From the NCBI GenBank assembly GCA_020024265.1, contig JAHHTW010000010.1:1-62090 (forward strand): a DNA stretch of 62,090 nucleotides, given 5' to 3'. The stretch is from Anaerotignum sp. (lineage in GTDB: Bacteria; Bacillota; Clostridia; Lachnospirales; Anaerotignaceae). Below, piece after piece: positions 26,422 to 35,951 of this stretch (its first letter is position 1; each line of letters begins with the position of its first letter). The notes under the pieces were generated by a model. It saw only the letters and a program-made list of their open reading frames with translations. It was not told the DNA's origin and did not search any database. Made by a program: the position numbers and the translations under genes.

Positions 26422-28524
26422 TTAATTGATGTGATTGGTGTACAGATTCAGAACATCCAATATGATACTGATGTTTCCGTCACCCAAAATGGTACAGCCT
26501 GCAATACCGGAGTTTTTGATGTTAAAGCTATTTAAATAAGTAGGCAGAGGCTTAACAACAACCTGCTGTTCACCAAGCAGCTCGTCTACGAATAAGCAGT
26601 AAGACTTATCTCCGGATTCTACCCAGATGACAATACCGTCTTCAATATTGGTCACTTCTGTTTCCAGATTATACAGTTCGTGCAGACGAATCACAGGATA
26701 AAATTCATCCATACGCTTAATCACTTCGCTGTTGTCTACATTATGAATGATTTCATCAGCAGAAATCTTGAAGGATTGACGAATATTATTGATGGGAATG
26801 GTGAATATGGAATCGCCCACAGCGATTTCCATACCATCTACAATTGCCATGGTCAGAGGGATTTTCAGTGTGGTACAGGTTCCTTGTCCCAATTCACTTG
26901 TAATGGATACAACACCGCCTACTTTTTCGACATTTTTACGTACAACGTCCATACCTACGCCACGTCCGGAGTATTCGGTTACTTCTTCGTTGGTAGAGAA
27001 TCCGGGCAGCATTAAGAGATTGAGAATTTCTTTTTTGCTATATTCGGATTCGGGTTTTGCAAGCAGACCGTTGCGTGCCGCTTTTGCAAGTACGGCTTCC
27101 GGATTGATCCCCTTTCCATCATCCGTAACAGAGATGATGACTTCGCTTCCGGTATGTTCTGCAGTCAGTGTGATTTTTGCTTTTTCGGGTTTTCCGTTTT
27201 TCAGACGTTCATTTACATCTTCTTCGATGCCATGATCCATGGAGTTACGCACAATATGCATGATTGGATCGCCAATGCCATCTACGATGGTCTTGTCCAC
27301 TTCTGTATCCTCGCCAATGATGACAAGCTCTACATCTTTGTGTAATTTTTGCCCCATATCTCTGACAATACGATTCATTTTTTGGAATACGCCGGAAATC
27401 GGAACCATACGAATAGACATAACAATATCCTGTAGTTCGTCTGTGAGCTTACGCAGCTGACGAGCGGATTTTGTAAAGCTGTCTAATTTTACACCAACCA
27501 ATTCAGGGCAAGAGGTAACCATAGATTCTGTGATAACGATTTCGCCCACAATTGCCATAAGGCTATCGAGCTTGGAAAGGTTGACGCTAATAAGACTTTG
27601 CTTGTTTGCCAAAGAATGTGTAGTAGAGGATGAGGTTTTTTTTGAAGCAGATGAGGCAGCAGGCTGTTTTGCTGTTTCGGCAGCAGGCTCTGCTGGTTTG
27701 GGGGTATCTGCCGTTTTTTCTGTTTCTGTTGCTTTTTCTGGTTCTACAGCAGCAATGGAATTTTCAATCACCTCATACGTTTGGATATTGCTTTGGTTTT
27801 TCAGTACGGCAATTGCTTTTTCCAAAGTGTCCTTTTCCATAAATCCAATATAGAAACCATGGTCGATGATTTCCTGTGCGGAATCAGGATTGGTTTCCAC
27901 ATCGTTCGGGTAGAATGTAAATCCATCACAGGCATCCTGCAAAGAGGTTACCAGCATAAACGCACGCAGGTTTTCCATTCCACAGCCTTCGTCAAAGAAA
28001 ACATGAAGGAAGAATGCAGATGAATCGGGAAGATTTTGCGCAGATGATGTAGACGCATCCGCATTTGCTGGAGAGTCTGCGACAGCGTCTGGATGAAAGT
28101 GTGTTGTAATTTTGTTTATAAAAACATTAATTTTTTCCAAGTCGCTGTCGATATTCTCAGTAAGGGGTTCTGAATTTTCAACTTTTTCAATTTCAGAGCG
28201 CATAAAGTCGATACTGTTGAATACCAGATCAAATAATTCATGATGTTCCGCTTCGCTGCATACGCTATCAAAGGTATCTACACCGTTATCACGGATTAAG
28301 AAAAACAAGTCTTCTACTTTATGTGCAATTTTCATCAAACAGGAAAATTCCATCATGGCAGAAGAACCTTTGATTGTGTGCATGATACGGAAGATTTCGT
28401 TTACATCATCTACAGTAAAGAGTTTGGATTTTTCGGCATTGATTAAAATACCGTCCAACTGTTCCAAAAGTGTATTCGTTTCGAATAAGTACATGTCAAG
28501 CATATTGTCCATGCTGTTGTCCAT
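26422..28524 (-). CDS. cheA: Chemotaxis histidine kinase CheA
   Basis: 700 residues in the class II histidine kinase layout. The P1 HPt domain carries phospho-His49 in RIMHTIKGSSAMM; a CheY-binding P2-like region follows at ~170-250; a Pro/Ala/Thr linker at ~255-300; then the P3 dimerisation helices. The P4 ATPase has HIVRNSMDHGIEE, DDGKGIN and GRGVGMDVV. The C-terminal P5 CheW-like domain binds CheW and receptors. It is the first gene of the minus-strand che unit. Confidence 0.97.
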   Translation of the reverse strand: MDNSMDNMLDMYLFETNTLLEQLDGILINAEKSKLFTVDDVNEIFRIMHTIKGSSAMMEFSCLMKIAHKVEDLFFLIRDNGVDTFDSVCSEAEHHELFDLVFNSIDFMRSEIEKVENSEPLTENIDSDLEKINVFINKITTHFHPDAVADSPANADASTSSAQNLPDSSAFFLHVFFDEGCGMENLRAFMLVTSLQDACDGFTFYPNDVETNPDSAQEIIDHGFYIGFMEKDTLEKAIAVLKNQSNIQTYEVIENSIAAVEPEKATETEKTADTPKPAEPAAETAKQPAASSASKKTSSSTTHSLANKQSLISVNLSKLDSLMAIVGEIVITESMVTSCPELVGVKLDSFTKSARQLRKLTDELQDIVMSIRMVPISGVFQKMNRIVRDMGQKLHKDVELVIIGEDTEVDKTIVDGIGDPIMHIVRNSMDHGIEEDVNERLKNGKPEKAKITLTAEHTGSEVIISVTDDGKGINPEAVLAKAARNGLLAKPESEYSKKEILNLLMLPGFSTNEEVTEYSGRGVGMDVVRKNVEKVGGVVSITSELGQGTCTTLKIPLTMAIVDGMEIAVGDSIFTIPINNIRQSFKISADEIIHNVDNSEVIKRMDEFYPVIRLHELYNLETEVTNIEDGIVIWVESGDKSYCLFVDELLGEQQVVVKPLPTYLNSFNIKNSGIAGCTILGDGNISIILDVLNLYTNHIN

Positions 28525-28559
28525 GATATTTACACCACCTTATTTTTTGATATAATGAT

Positions 28560-28588
28560 ATTATACATCATTTTTTGGAAATTTTTAA
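28560..28588 (-). promoter_or_regulatory. Candidate sigma-A promoter for cheA-cheW-cheR-cheB
   Basis: On the minus strand TTAAAA, 17 bases, then a perfect TATAAT, 36 bases upstream of the cheA start. The -35 matches 4 of 6 bases. The region is very A/T-rich, so a chance match is possible. Confidence 0.5.
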
Positions 28589-28649
28589 GCATAATATTGT
28601 AAAAAAATGAAAAAAATATAAAATTTTTATAAGAAGCAGGTGAAGGGAT

Positions 28650-30050
28650 ATGTCAGATATATTAAAAGTGAGTGTTCCAACGACGGGATATGAAAATTCT
28701 ACACGAACCAATCCGATTTCGGTTCAGGATACCAATATTTCGAATATTGTAGATCCATCCAAGGTGACAAGAGCGGATGGGCAAAGCGATCAATCAGACC
28801 ATACATTGACATTCAACTATGAATCCAATTTCGATGCCTTTGTGGCAGCACTGCGCAAACAACCGGATGTCATAGAAATGTTTTCACAGATATTCTTTCG
28901 TATGGGAATGATGGTAGAGTCCGGAATAGGGGCGGATTTTGCACAGGAGATCGGAAAATTTATGGATATGGTATCCATGACACCGGAGGAGCTTCTGAAA
29001 TTTTTGAAAAATCAGGTAGCATCTTCTGGAAAATTTGAGGGTGCTTTTTTCCAGCAGCTGCAAACACTGCTCAATCAAACGAAGTCCGCAGAACTACAAA
29101 GAGAGATATTGCAGTTTTTGAAAACATATAACAGTGTGGATTCCACTGCTTCTACCATGAAGAATATGCAGAATATTTTGCAAAATATGACAAAATATAT
29201 GACCAGCCATTTTCGTACCCCTTTGGAGCAAATGACTGCCCGTTTGCAGCAGCATACAGGGGCAAATGCATGGCAGGGAGCAATTCCTGCAAACATTGCA
29301 CTTTTGAAAAAGGAAATCCTTCCCTTTTTGTCGAATTACATTAAGCAGACCAATGATATGGGTAAGGTGCGTGATATGATTACGATGCTGACACTGAATA
29401 TCGCAAAATATGAAAACGGCAGTATGGGACGTTTGGTAGAAAGTTTTGAACGCCTTACAAGCTTTCAGGACTTTGGACGCATGTTTGGCAGCCTCAATAC
29501 AGATGATTTGCGTCAGATTTTGCTTCAGAAAAATGGACAGGCATATGCAGAACAATTTGTGTCTATGCTGGAGCATGGACTCAAGGGCGAAGGAGGCTTT
29601 GAAACAAAGCAGGTGTTTCAAAATATCATGCAGGCATTGCTGCTGAACGAAAGCGTGTATATGCCGTTAAAGCATTTGATGTTGCCGGTTAATCTGATGG
29701 GGCAGATGATGTTTTCTGAAATTTGGATTGATCCGAAGCAAAAGAAAAGAAATGAAAATGGCAGCATCACAGAGTCACAAAAGCTGTTGATTAAATTCGA
29801 TATTCAAGGCTTGGGATTTTTTGACCTTATTATGATGGTGGAAAATAAAAATATTGATATGCAGATGTATTTTCCGGAGGCATTGCGGGGCAAGGAAAAA
29901 ATACTGCAAAAGGATATGGGCGACTTGATGGAAAAGAATGGATTCCATTTGAGAACATCCTTATTCACAAAAGCAATCAAACCAAAAAAAATTTCAGAAG
30001 TGTTTCCGCAAATCTACGAAAGGAAAAATGCAATCAATGTTAAAATCTAA
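28650..30050 (+). CDS. YlqG-like / FliK-related protein of flagellar cluster, function unknown
   Basis: 466 residues, mostly helical and rich in Met, Gln and Phe, without membrane segments or signal peptide. I do not recognise a defined domain. Context is informative: it overlaps a stand-alone FlhB C-terminal domain gene, exactly like B. subtilis ylqG-ylqH. The C-terminal ~110 residues (LLIKFDIQGLGFFDLIMMVE) resemble the substrate-switching region of FliK-like proteins in general character, but this is weak. It is divergent from cheA. A role with the FlhB-like partner in export control is inferred. Confidence 0.6.
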   Translation: MSDILKVSVPTTGYENSTRTNPISVQDTNISNIVDPSKVTRADGQSDQSDHTLTFNYESNFDAFVAALRKQPDVIEMFSQIFFRMGMMVESGIGADFAQEIGKFMDMVSMTPEELLKFLKNQVASSGKFEGAFFQQLQTLLNQTKSAELQREILQFLKTYNSVDSTASTMKNMQNILQNMTKYMTSHFRTPLEQMTARLQQHTGANAWQGAIPANIALLKKEILPFLSNYIKQTNDMGKVRDMITMLTLNIAKYENGSMGRLVESFERLTSFQDFGRMFGSLNTDDLRQILLQKNGQAYAEQFVSMLEHGLKGEGGFETKQVFQNIMQALLLNESVYMPLKHLMLPVNLMGQMMFSEIWIDPKQKKRNENGSITESQKLLIKFDIQGLGFFDLIMMVENKNIDMQMYFPEALRGKEKILQKDMGDLMEKNGFHLRTSLFTKAIKPKKISEVFPQIYERKNAINVKI

Positions 30051-30333
30051 TGATCAATCCAGACAGCGTGCAGTTGCATTGCAGTATGATGGAGGCGTGG
30101 CAGCCCCGATTGTGGTGGCTTCTGGTATGGGGAGCTTGGCAGAGCGCATCGTGGAAACGGCGATTGCGCATCAGGTTCCTGTATTTGAAGACAACGGTCT
30201 TGCGACGGTGCTTTCGCAGCTGGAACTGGGACAGGAAATACCAGATGAATTATATCAGGCAATTGTAGATATTTATGTTTATTTTTTGAATTATTCTCTG
30301 AAAGATGATACAATAGAAAAGGATGGTGTGTAA
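30028..30333 (+). CDS. Stand-alone FlhB C-terminal domain protein (FlhX/YlqH-like)
   Basis: 101 residues aligning with the post-cleavage part of FlhB: AVALQYDGGVAAPIVVASGMGSL corresponds to AVALKYD..APVVIAKGQDELAL of the window's own FlhB, and GQEIPDELYQAIVDIYVYF to NQEIPADYYGAIAEILVYVY. The NPTH site and all membrane segments are missing, so it resembles FlhB already cleaved. In Campylobacter an FlhX of this kind can stand in for the cleaved FlhB piece. The ATG at 30028 overlaps the preceding gene by 23 bases. Confidence 0.85.
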   Translation: MQSMLKSNDQSRQRAVALQYDGGVAAPIVVASGMGSLAERIVETAIAHQVPVFEDNGLATVLSQLELGQEIPDELYQAIVDIYVYFLNYSLKDDTIEKDGV

Positions 30334-30384
30334 TACATACCATAATCAAGATGAAAAGATAGAACCAAAAGGAGAGGGCAGAAT

Positions 30385-31005
30385 ATGATTCGAGATAAGG
30401 TGAGCGTATTGAGCGATATGGGGCAGTTTCAAGGAGCTGGCTGGATTCGCTTTAATGATGAAAGAACAGAGGCAGAGGTTACATTTGATGATGTAAGCGA
30501 TGTCGTAGAGCAGGATGTTTTGATTGGAAATACCGTACGTTTGCTCGTAACCGGAAGCTATTATGATTTATATGTGGGCAATGTGGTCTTATATGATTCA
30601 TTGAATAGACTTTTGAAAGTACATCATGTGAAAAATACCGAGCAATGCGACACGCAGGATTTGAAGGTGGATGTGGAAGAGGAAGTCAATATTATGTTTC
30701 TGGAAGATGGAGAAATCAACCAGATGCAGGTGATGACAAGAGATATCAGTGCAGGTGGATTTTGCTTTATATCCCACAAAGAATTACAGGAAAAGAAAAA
30801 CTATGAGGTTGTATTTTCCTTTTTGGAAGAACCGCTGCTCATAAATTTTGAAATTGTAAGAACCATTCCAGATGATATGGAAAAGAGATATATCTATGGT
30901 TGTCGTTTTGTTGATTTGGGTCAGCATGCAGAAGAAGAAATTCGCAGAAAAGTATTCCAGATTGTAGCAGAGCATCACAGAATGGCAAGAGAAGCGAGAG
31001 GTTGA
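30385..31005 (+). CDS. PilZ-domain protein lacking the RxxxR motif
   Basis: 206 residues. The N-terminal ~95 residues are beta-rich. The C-terminal ~110 residues fit a PilZ domain: the DxSxxG motif is intact (TRDISAGGF) and YIYGCRFVDLG is typical. The RxxxR segment that clamps c-di-GMP should precede VDVEEEVNIMF, but the sequence there is DTQDLKVD, with no arginine. It may therefore bind c-di-GMP weakly or not at all. It follows the FlhB-like gene after 51 bp and is the last gene before a terminator. Confidence 0.75.
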   Translation: MIRDKVSVLSDMGQFQGAGWIRFNDERTEAEVTFDDVSDVVEQDVLIGNTVRLLVTGSYYDLYVGNVVLYDSLNRLLKVHHVKNTEQCDTQDLKVDVEEEVNIMFLEDGEINQMQVMTRDISAGGFCFISHKELQEKKNYEVVFSFLEEPLLINFEIVRTIPDDMEKRYIYGCRFVDLGQHAEEEIRRKVFQIVAEHHRMAREARG

Positions 31006-31049
31006 TGGATGAAGCCTACAACAAAATGCATGCGCTTACAATGTGTTTC

Positions 31050-31070
31050 AAGCGTGTTGTCGCTTTTTTT
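31050..31070 (+). terminator. Short hairpin with T-run after the PilZ gene
   Basis: AAGCG, six-base loop, CGCTT, followed directly by five more T's. A short stem, but well placed between the PilZ gene and the promoter of the SLH gene. Confidence 0.5.
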
Positions 31071-31082
31071 GCACGCAGATGC

Positions 31083-31110
31083 TTGACAACATGTGTAAAA
31101 AAAGTAGAAT
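31083..31110 (+). promoter_or_regulatory. Sigma-A-type promoter for the SLH protein gene
   Basis: Perfect TTGACA at 31083-31088, a 16-base spacer, and TAGAAT at 31105-31110, 48 bases upstream of the SLH gene start. Confidence 0.7.
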
Positions 31111-31158
31111 GAGAAAGAAAATGTATGTGATAGCAGAGATATACAGGAGGTGCTGATA

Positions 31159-34100
31159 TTGAAATGGAGTAAAAAATTATGTTCGTATGTCATGACATGC
31201 AGCATATTGCTTGGTGCGTTTGTGCCGGTGCAGCCCGTACATGCAGCAAATGGTCCTATGGGAATTGGCAACCATTGGGCGCAGCCATACCTACAAAGAA
31301 TGTATGCATATGGCATTATGCGTGGGGATCAGAATAAAAATATGCGTCCCAACGATCCCATTACAAGAGCGGAATTTGTATCTTCGCTCAACCGTGCTTT
31401 TGGGTATACAGAATTGAGCAATGTGAAATTGCCGTTTTCTGATATCAAAGGTACGGAATGGTATGCAGACGATATTTCCATCGCACACAATCAGGGGTAT
31501 TTTGCAGGTATGTCGCCGAAATCCGCAGGTCCAAGACATGGCTTGACAAGAGAACAGGCAGTTACCCTGATGTGCAGGAACTTAAAAATTGAACAGCCGC
31601 TCGGCGGTGAGGTATTGGGCTACAGAGATAGTCGTGCCTTCAGCCAGTGGAGCAAAGGTTCGATAGGTGCGTTTTCCCAAAAAGGTTTTGTATCCGGTTA
31701 TGCGGACAATACCTTCCGTCCTGCTGCAAGAATTGCACGTGGCGAGGTAGCAAAAATCCTTTCCGATGTTGTTGGGTATCGCATGTCTCAAGCAGGGGTA
31801 TACCAGCCGGGGATGATACAAGGCAATGCAATGATTACAACATCAGGGGTGTCTTTAGAAAATACAACAGTTACAGGCGATTTGTACATTACTGCTGGTG
31901 TGGGAATGGGGTATGCCAACCTGCGGAATGTTACCGTATTGGGCGATGTCATCATCAGTGGCGGTGGTGCCAGTGAAGCAGGGCAAAACAGTATCAACTT
32001 TATTGGATGTAACATCAATAGACTGATCATTGATGGGCAGAAGGATAAAGTTGTGGCTGTGGATTCCTATGGCAATACCATAATCCGAAAGACCATTGTT
32101 AAAACAAATGCATATCTGGAAAATTACGGTAACAGCAATCAGGGCTTTATTGATATAGATTTTTTGGGTGACAAAGAATCCAAATTGTCCGTATCAGGAG
32201 AATTTGACAAAATTACAGTAAAGAACCCGAAAACATATTTGACTGTCGGCAAAGGCAATGTCAACCATGTGATCGTAGACGAAAATGCGGCAGAAAGTAT
32301 TGTAACCATTGATCGCAATGCTTCTGCAAGCCAGTTGAGTCTGGATGCAGGCTGTATTGTAAAAGGGAGTGGCGATATCGGACATTTGATTGTCAGCGCA
32401 CCGAGTACAGATACAGCAATTCGTCCGGATGAAATTACCATTCGTCCCGGCATCACTGCTGTGGTCGGCGGTGTGGAAATGAACAGCAGCGATGCAGCAG
32501 AATATTCTGCAAAGCCTCATATTTTATCCGGTTATCCAAAGCCTGAAGAAATCAGCTCGGAAACCGTATCTATGATTTATCAGACCAATAAGTCCGGTAC
32601 ACTGTATTGGGCAGTTACATTGGAAGAAGATCAGGGCAAGCTGGATGAAGAAGATATTATGGAACCCAAAAAATCCAAGCATGCTCAGGATATTTTGACA
32701 TATGGAAACAGCCCGGTAAAAGAAGCGGAAACAGATATAAAGAGTGCAATCAGCAAGCTTTCTCCGGAAATGGAATATACCGTAGCTTCGGTATTGGTCG
32801 ATGTCAGAGATAAAATCAGTGATGTCAAAGAAAAAGACTTTGAAACCGTAGATACATCCATTCCCGCATTCTCCAAAGGCTATCCGATCGTATCCTCTGA
32901 CAGCAGCAATGGTCTGGAAATTGCCGTACTGCCAACAAAGACCTGTACCATTTACTGGGCAGTATATCAGACAGGCAGCAAAGCACCCACACCATTGGAA
33001 CTGCGTAAGGGTAAGCTGACAGGTGCATTGGTATATGGTTCCGATGCAGGAAAGAAGAATGTGGAAGATATCATTGATGATGCAACCAGCTCAAAAATGG
33101 AAGAAAATACAAAGTATGATGTCTATGTCATGGCAAGCGACGGTGTGAGAGATTCTCAGGTAATTAAGCTCATTGGTACCACAAAGGACAAGACACCTCC
33201 GAAGTTTATCGAGGGTTATCCAAAAGAAGATAAACAGGAAAAAACGGCAGTGGCTACCCGCCTCAAAGTGGATGAAGACAGTACCGTGTTCTATGTGGTA
33301 TGCAAAAAAGGTTCCCAATTCCCAGTTCCTCAGGGAGATGCAGAGCCGCCTGCGCTTGATAGCGACGAAGGCAAGCAAGCAATTATTTCAGGCAACCATG
33401 TTCTGAGAAGCGGCAATACAAAGGTGAAAGCGGATACAGAGCTGCTCTTTAAGATTACAGGTCTGGAAGAAGAAACACCATATGACGTATATATGGTGGC
33501 AAGAGATGCATCCGGTAATATTTCCGATGTACATAAGCTGGGTATCAAAACGCTGGATGTGAAACCGCCTACAGCAGCATTGGTATTGGGTGATGAACTC
33601 AATGGCAATCTGAAAATGGGTGCGGATTTGACCATACAGTTCAGTGAAATGGTAATCAATCGCAATACAAAAAAACAGTTTACACTAGAAGGTCTGCAAG
33701 AGGCGACAAGCTCTGATCGTGCCTGCATTGAGCTGTACAATATTTCCGGTGGGGATAAGAAGCTGGTTCCCATGGACTTGAGCCAAGCGGGCAGTGTGGA
33801 AACCGGTACAGATGAAAATGCAAAAACATACATCACATTCCATCATACCGACAAATATTTGCAGTCCGGCGAAAAATATCAGTTTGTATTATCCGGAATT
33901 GCAGATACATCCGGCAATGCAATGGAAGATAAAACAGAGCTTTCCTTTGAAACTGTGCCACCCACAGTCAAGCTCAACAAAACAGTATCTCCCATAGATA
34001 TGGACTTGACCTTTATGGTTACACCGGAAGAACACAGCACAGATCCCAATGTACTGTATGATATGATTTTGTCTTCCGATATTACGATTAAATTTGATTT

Positions 34101-35772
34101 GTACATCAAAGAAAATAACGCATTTAAGCCCATTGCAAAGGATATTCTGATTTGGAAAAATGAGATTGCTTCCGTACATCAGTCCATCCACAAAGAACAG
34201 GCAGCAAATATGGTTCAGGAATCTTTCAGCAGCTTCCAAGAACCAAGAGAATATGGCATCAAGATTACAGAAGTAGATGGGGATGTGCATAGGGGTGGAT
34301 GGAATAAAACCATACACATTGCACCGGATTGTTTGATTGGTGAAAAAAATGCGCTGAATTTGTTGGCGCAGGATTCCAAAGATGGCTTTGACAAAGCAAT
34401 TGAAAGTGGTGCAAAACAGGTCAACGATCCCACAGGCTTTACCATGATGCTCTCCTTTACAGACAGTATCATTCCACAATTTGCGGAATATAAGTACAAA
34501 GAGGGAGATATTGAACCAAGCAAAAAGGTATATTACCCAATCACAGAGGCATTGGACCCATTGGGAAAACCCGTGCCAAACGGCTCCTTCATTGGAGATA
34601 CTTTGGTAAAACCCCATGTTAAGACAGATAAACCGGCAATGATGTATTATTTGATCGCACCGGCCGGTACGGTAGGTAAGGTTACTGCCGAGGATTTGAT
34701 TGGCAATCGCATCAAGGTAGACGGTGCAAAGAGCGGTTCCTACCGCATCGAAAGCGGCGATGTAGAGTATAGCTTTTTGGTAGACGGTTTGCAGCCTCAG
34801 CGAGCATATGATTTCTTCTATTGCTTGAAGGGCAATCCGCAGACACCATCTCCTGTTGGCAAAAAACGATTCCAAACAAGAGCAATCATTCCTCCCGACT
34901 TGGATGCCACTGCAATCTCCAGAGGGGATCAGACGGTTACCATGCGTGTGCGTTCTGATAAAAATGCCAGCGTAGACTGGATTGTCATTCCAAAGGCAGA
35001 GTGCGATGCTTGGTTTGATGCCAGTGGTAAGCTGATCAAAAATAAGGATGAAGTAATACAGATCATCCGCAATGGTCAGGAAAACGAAGAAGTGACTACA
35101 CAGGCATATGGCAATGTACAGACAATGCCGGATGACAGGGACAAACAGCGTCCGTTCTCAGCAGATATTGAAGTAAAAGGATTGGAATACGGAAGCCACT
35201 ATACATTCCTTGCAGTTGCTCGTGCATGCTTGGATAACACCGGGCAGACCATTGGTGGATTCTCGGATGTTGTAGTGGAAAGAGATATTACACCAAAGGA
35301 TACGACGCCACCAACTGTTACAGGCAATACCGTTATTGAAAATCCAACCGCAACAGGGCAGCCGTATCAAGGAAAACTGACATTGACATTCAGTGAAGAA
35401 ATGTACTATCAAGAAGGGAATCAGTTGCAACCGTTGACGGTAGATGTATTCCGTAAGTATCTGAAAGCAACCAATGAGGAAGATATCACAGTTAATGGAA
35501 AGCCGATAGGTATCAATATTGTAGGCTATACCACAAGGCTGTATGACGATGTATACAGAGATAATCCTGTGGTAGGCTTGAGCAGTATTACCATTTCATT
35601 CCAGAAAATTTATCATGAATCGGTTATCAACCTGGATTTGAATTTGTTTGACAAGAGCTATAATCTTGCAGGTATGCTTTACATGGTTTTCCAAGATAAC
35701 GAAATCTATGGAGGCAATCCGGGCGAAGGCAGACGAGATTCCAAGTGGAACATTGAATGGAGAAAACAATGA
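31159..35772 (+). CDS. Large SLH-domain surface protein with Fn3-like and Ig-like repeats
   Basis: 1537 residues, starting at a TTG 8 bases after AGGAGG; a GTG at 31150 overlaps that site. Residues 1-30 are a signal peptide ending VHA. Next come three SLH domains (HWAQPYLQRMYAYGIMRGDQ; WYADDISIAHNQGYFAGMS; KGSIGAFSQKGFVSGYADNT) that anchor it to the cell wall. Residues ~215-420 look like a beta-helix (VSLENTTVTGDLYITAGVG). Then three or more Fn3-like repeats begin LSGYPKP, FSKGYPIV and FIEGYPKE, and two SbsA-type Ig-like segments contain LTIQFSEMV and LTLTFSEEMYY. Probably an S-layer or adhesive surface protein. It has its own promoter and terminator, so its link to motility is positional only. 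Confidence 0.88.
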   Translation: MKWSKKLCSYVMTCSILLGAFVPVQPVHAANGPMGIGNHWAQPYLQRMYAYGIMRGDQNKNMRPNDPITRAEFVSSLNRAFGYTELSNVKLPFSDIKGTEWYADDISIAHNQGYFAGMSPKSAGPRHGLTREQAVTLMCRNLKIEQPLGGEVLGYRDSRAFSQWSKGSIGAFSQKGFVSGYADNTFRPAARIARGEVAKILSDVVGYRMSQAGVYQPGMIQGNAMITTSGVSLENTTVTGDLYITAGVGMGYANLRNVTVLGDVIISGGGASEAGQNSINFIGCNINRLIIDGQKDKVVAVDSYGNTIIRKTIVKTNAYLENYGNSNQGFIDIDFLGDKESKLSVSGEFDKITVKNPKTYLTVGKGNVNHVIVDENAAESIVTIDRNASASQLSLDAGCIVKGSGDIGHLIVSAPSTDTAIRPDEITIRPGITAVVGGVEMNSSDAAEYSAKPHILSGYPKPEEISSETVSMIYQTNKSGTLYWAVTLEEDQGKLDEEDIMEPKKSKHAQDILTYGNSPVKEAETDIKSAISKLSPEMEYTVASVLVDVRDKISDVKEKDFETVDTSIPAFSKGYPIVSSDSSNGLEIAVLPTKTCTIYWAVYQTGSKAPTPLELRKGKLTGALVYGSDAGKKNVEDIIDDATSSKMEENTKYDVYVMASDGVRDSQVIKLIGTTKDKTPPKFIEGYPKEDKQEKTAVATRLKVDEDSTVFYVVCKKGSQFPVPQGDAEPPALDSDEGKQAIISGNHVLRSGNTKVKADTELLFKITGLEEETPYDVYMVARDASGNISDVHKLGIKTLDVKPPTAALVLGDELNGNLKMGADLTIQFSEMVINRNTKKQFTLEGLQEATSSDRACIELYNISGGDKKLVPMDLSQAGSVETGTDENAKTYITFHHTDKYLQSGEKYQFVLSGIADTSGNAMEDKTELSFETVPPTVKLNKTVSPIDMDLTFMVTPEEHSTDPNVLYDMILSSDITIKFDLYIKENNAFKPIAKDILIWKNEIASVHQSIHKEQAANMVQESFSSFQEPREYGIKITEVDGDVHRGGWNKTIHIAPDCLIGEKNALNLLAQDSKDGFDKAIESGAKQVNDPTGFTMMLSFTDSIIPQFAEYKYKEGDIEPSKKVYYPITEALDPLGKPVPNGSFIGDTLVKPHVKTDKPAMMYYLIAPAGTVGKVTAEDLIGNRIKVDGAKSGSYRIESGDVEYSFLVDGLQPQRAYDFFYCLKGNPQTPSPVGKKRFQTRAIIPPDLDATAISRGDQTVTMRVRSDKNASVDWIVIPKAECDAWFDASGKLIKNKDEVIQIIRNGQENEEVTTQAYGNVQTMPDDRDKQRPFSADIEVKGLEYGSHYTFLAVARACLDNTGQTIGGFSDVVVERDITPKDTTPPTVTGNTVIENPTATGQPYQGKLTLTFSEEMYYQEGNQLQPLTVDVFRKYLKATNEEDITVNGKPIGINIVGYTTRLYDDVYRDNPVVGLSSITISFQKIYHESVINLDLNLFDKSYNLAGMLYMVFQDNEIYGGNPGEGRRDSKWNIEWRKQ

Positions 35773-35814
35773 AGCAACAGAGGAGCAGATGATACATCTG
35801 TTCTCTGAAGGAGC

Positions 35815-35842
35815 AGCCCTCACGTTTTTTGTGAGGGCTTTT
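35815..35842 (+). terminator. Rho-independent terminator after the SLH gene
   Basis: Perfect 9-bp stem AGCCCTCAC / GTGAGGGCT with a T-rich loop, followed by TTT. A smaller hairpin CAGATG-ATA-CATCTG lies just upstream at about 35786-35800. Confidence 0.85.
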
Positions 35843-35870
35843 CCATTGCATAAAAAAAACATAGAAAGAA

Positions 35871-35899
35871 TTGCCTTATTTTGACGGATACAGTATAAT
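35871..35899 (+). promoter_or_regulatory. Sigma-A-type promoter for the 35952-38885 unit
   Basis: TTGCCT, a 17-base spacer, and perfect TATAAT at 35894-35899, about 50 bases upstream of the next gene. Confidence 0.65.
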
Positions 35900-35951
35900 T
35901 ATGTAGAAAGCAGATACATAATCAAAAATAAGTAAGCGGGTGAAAAAGGAT

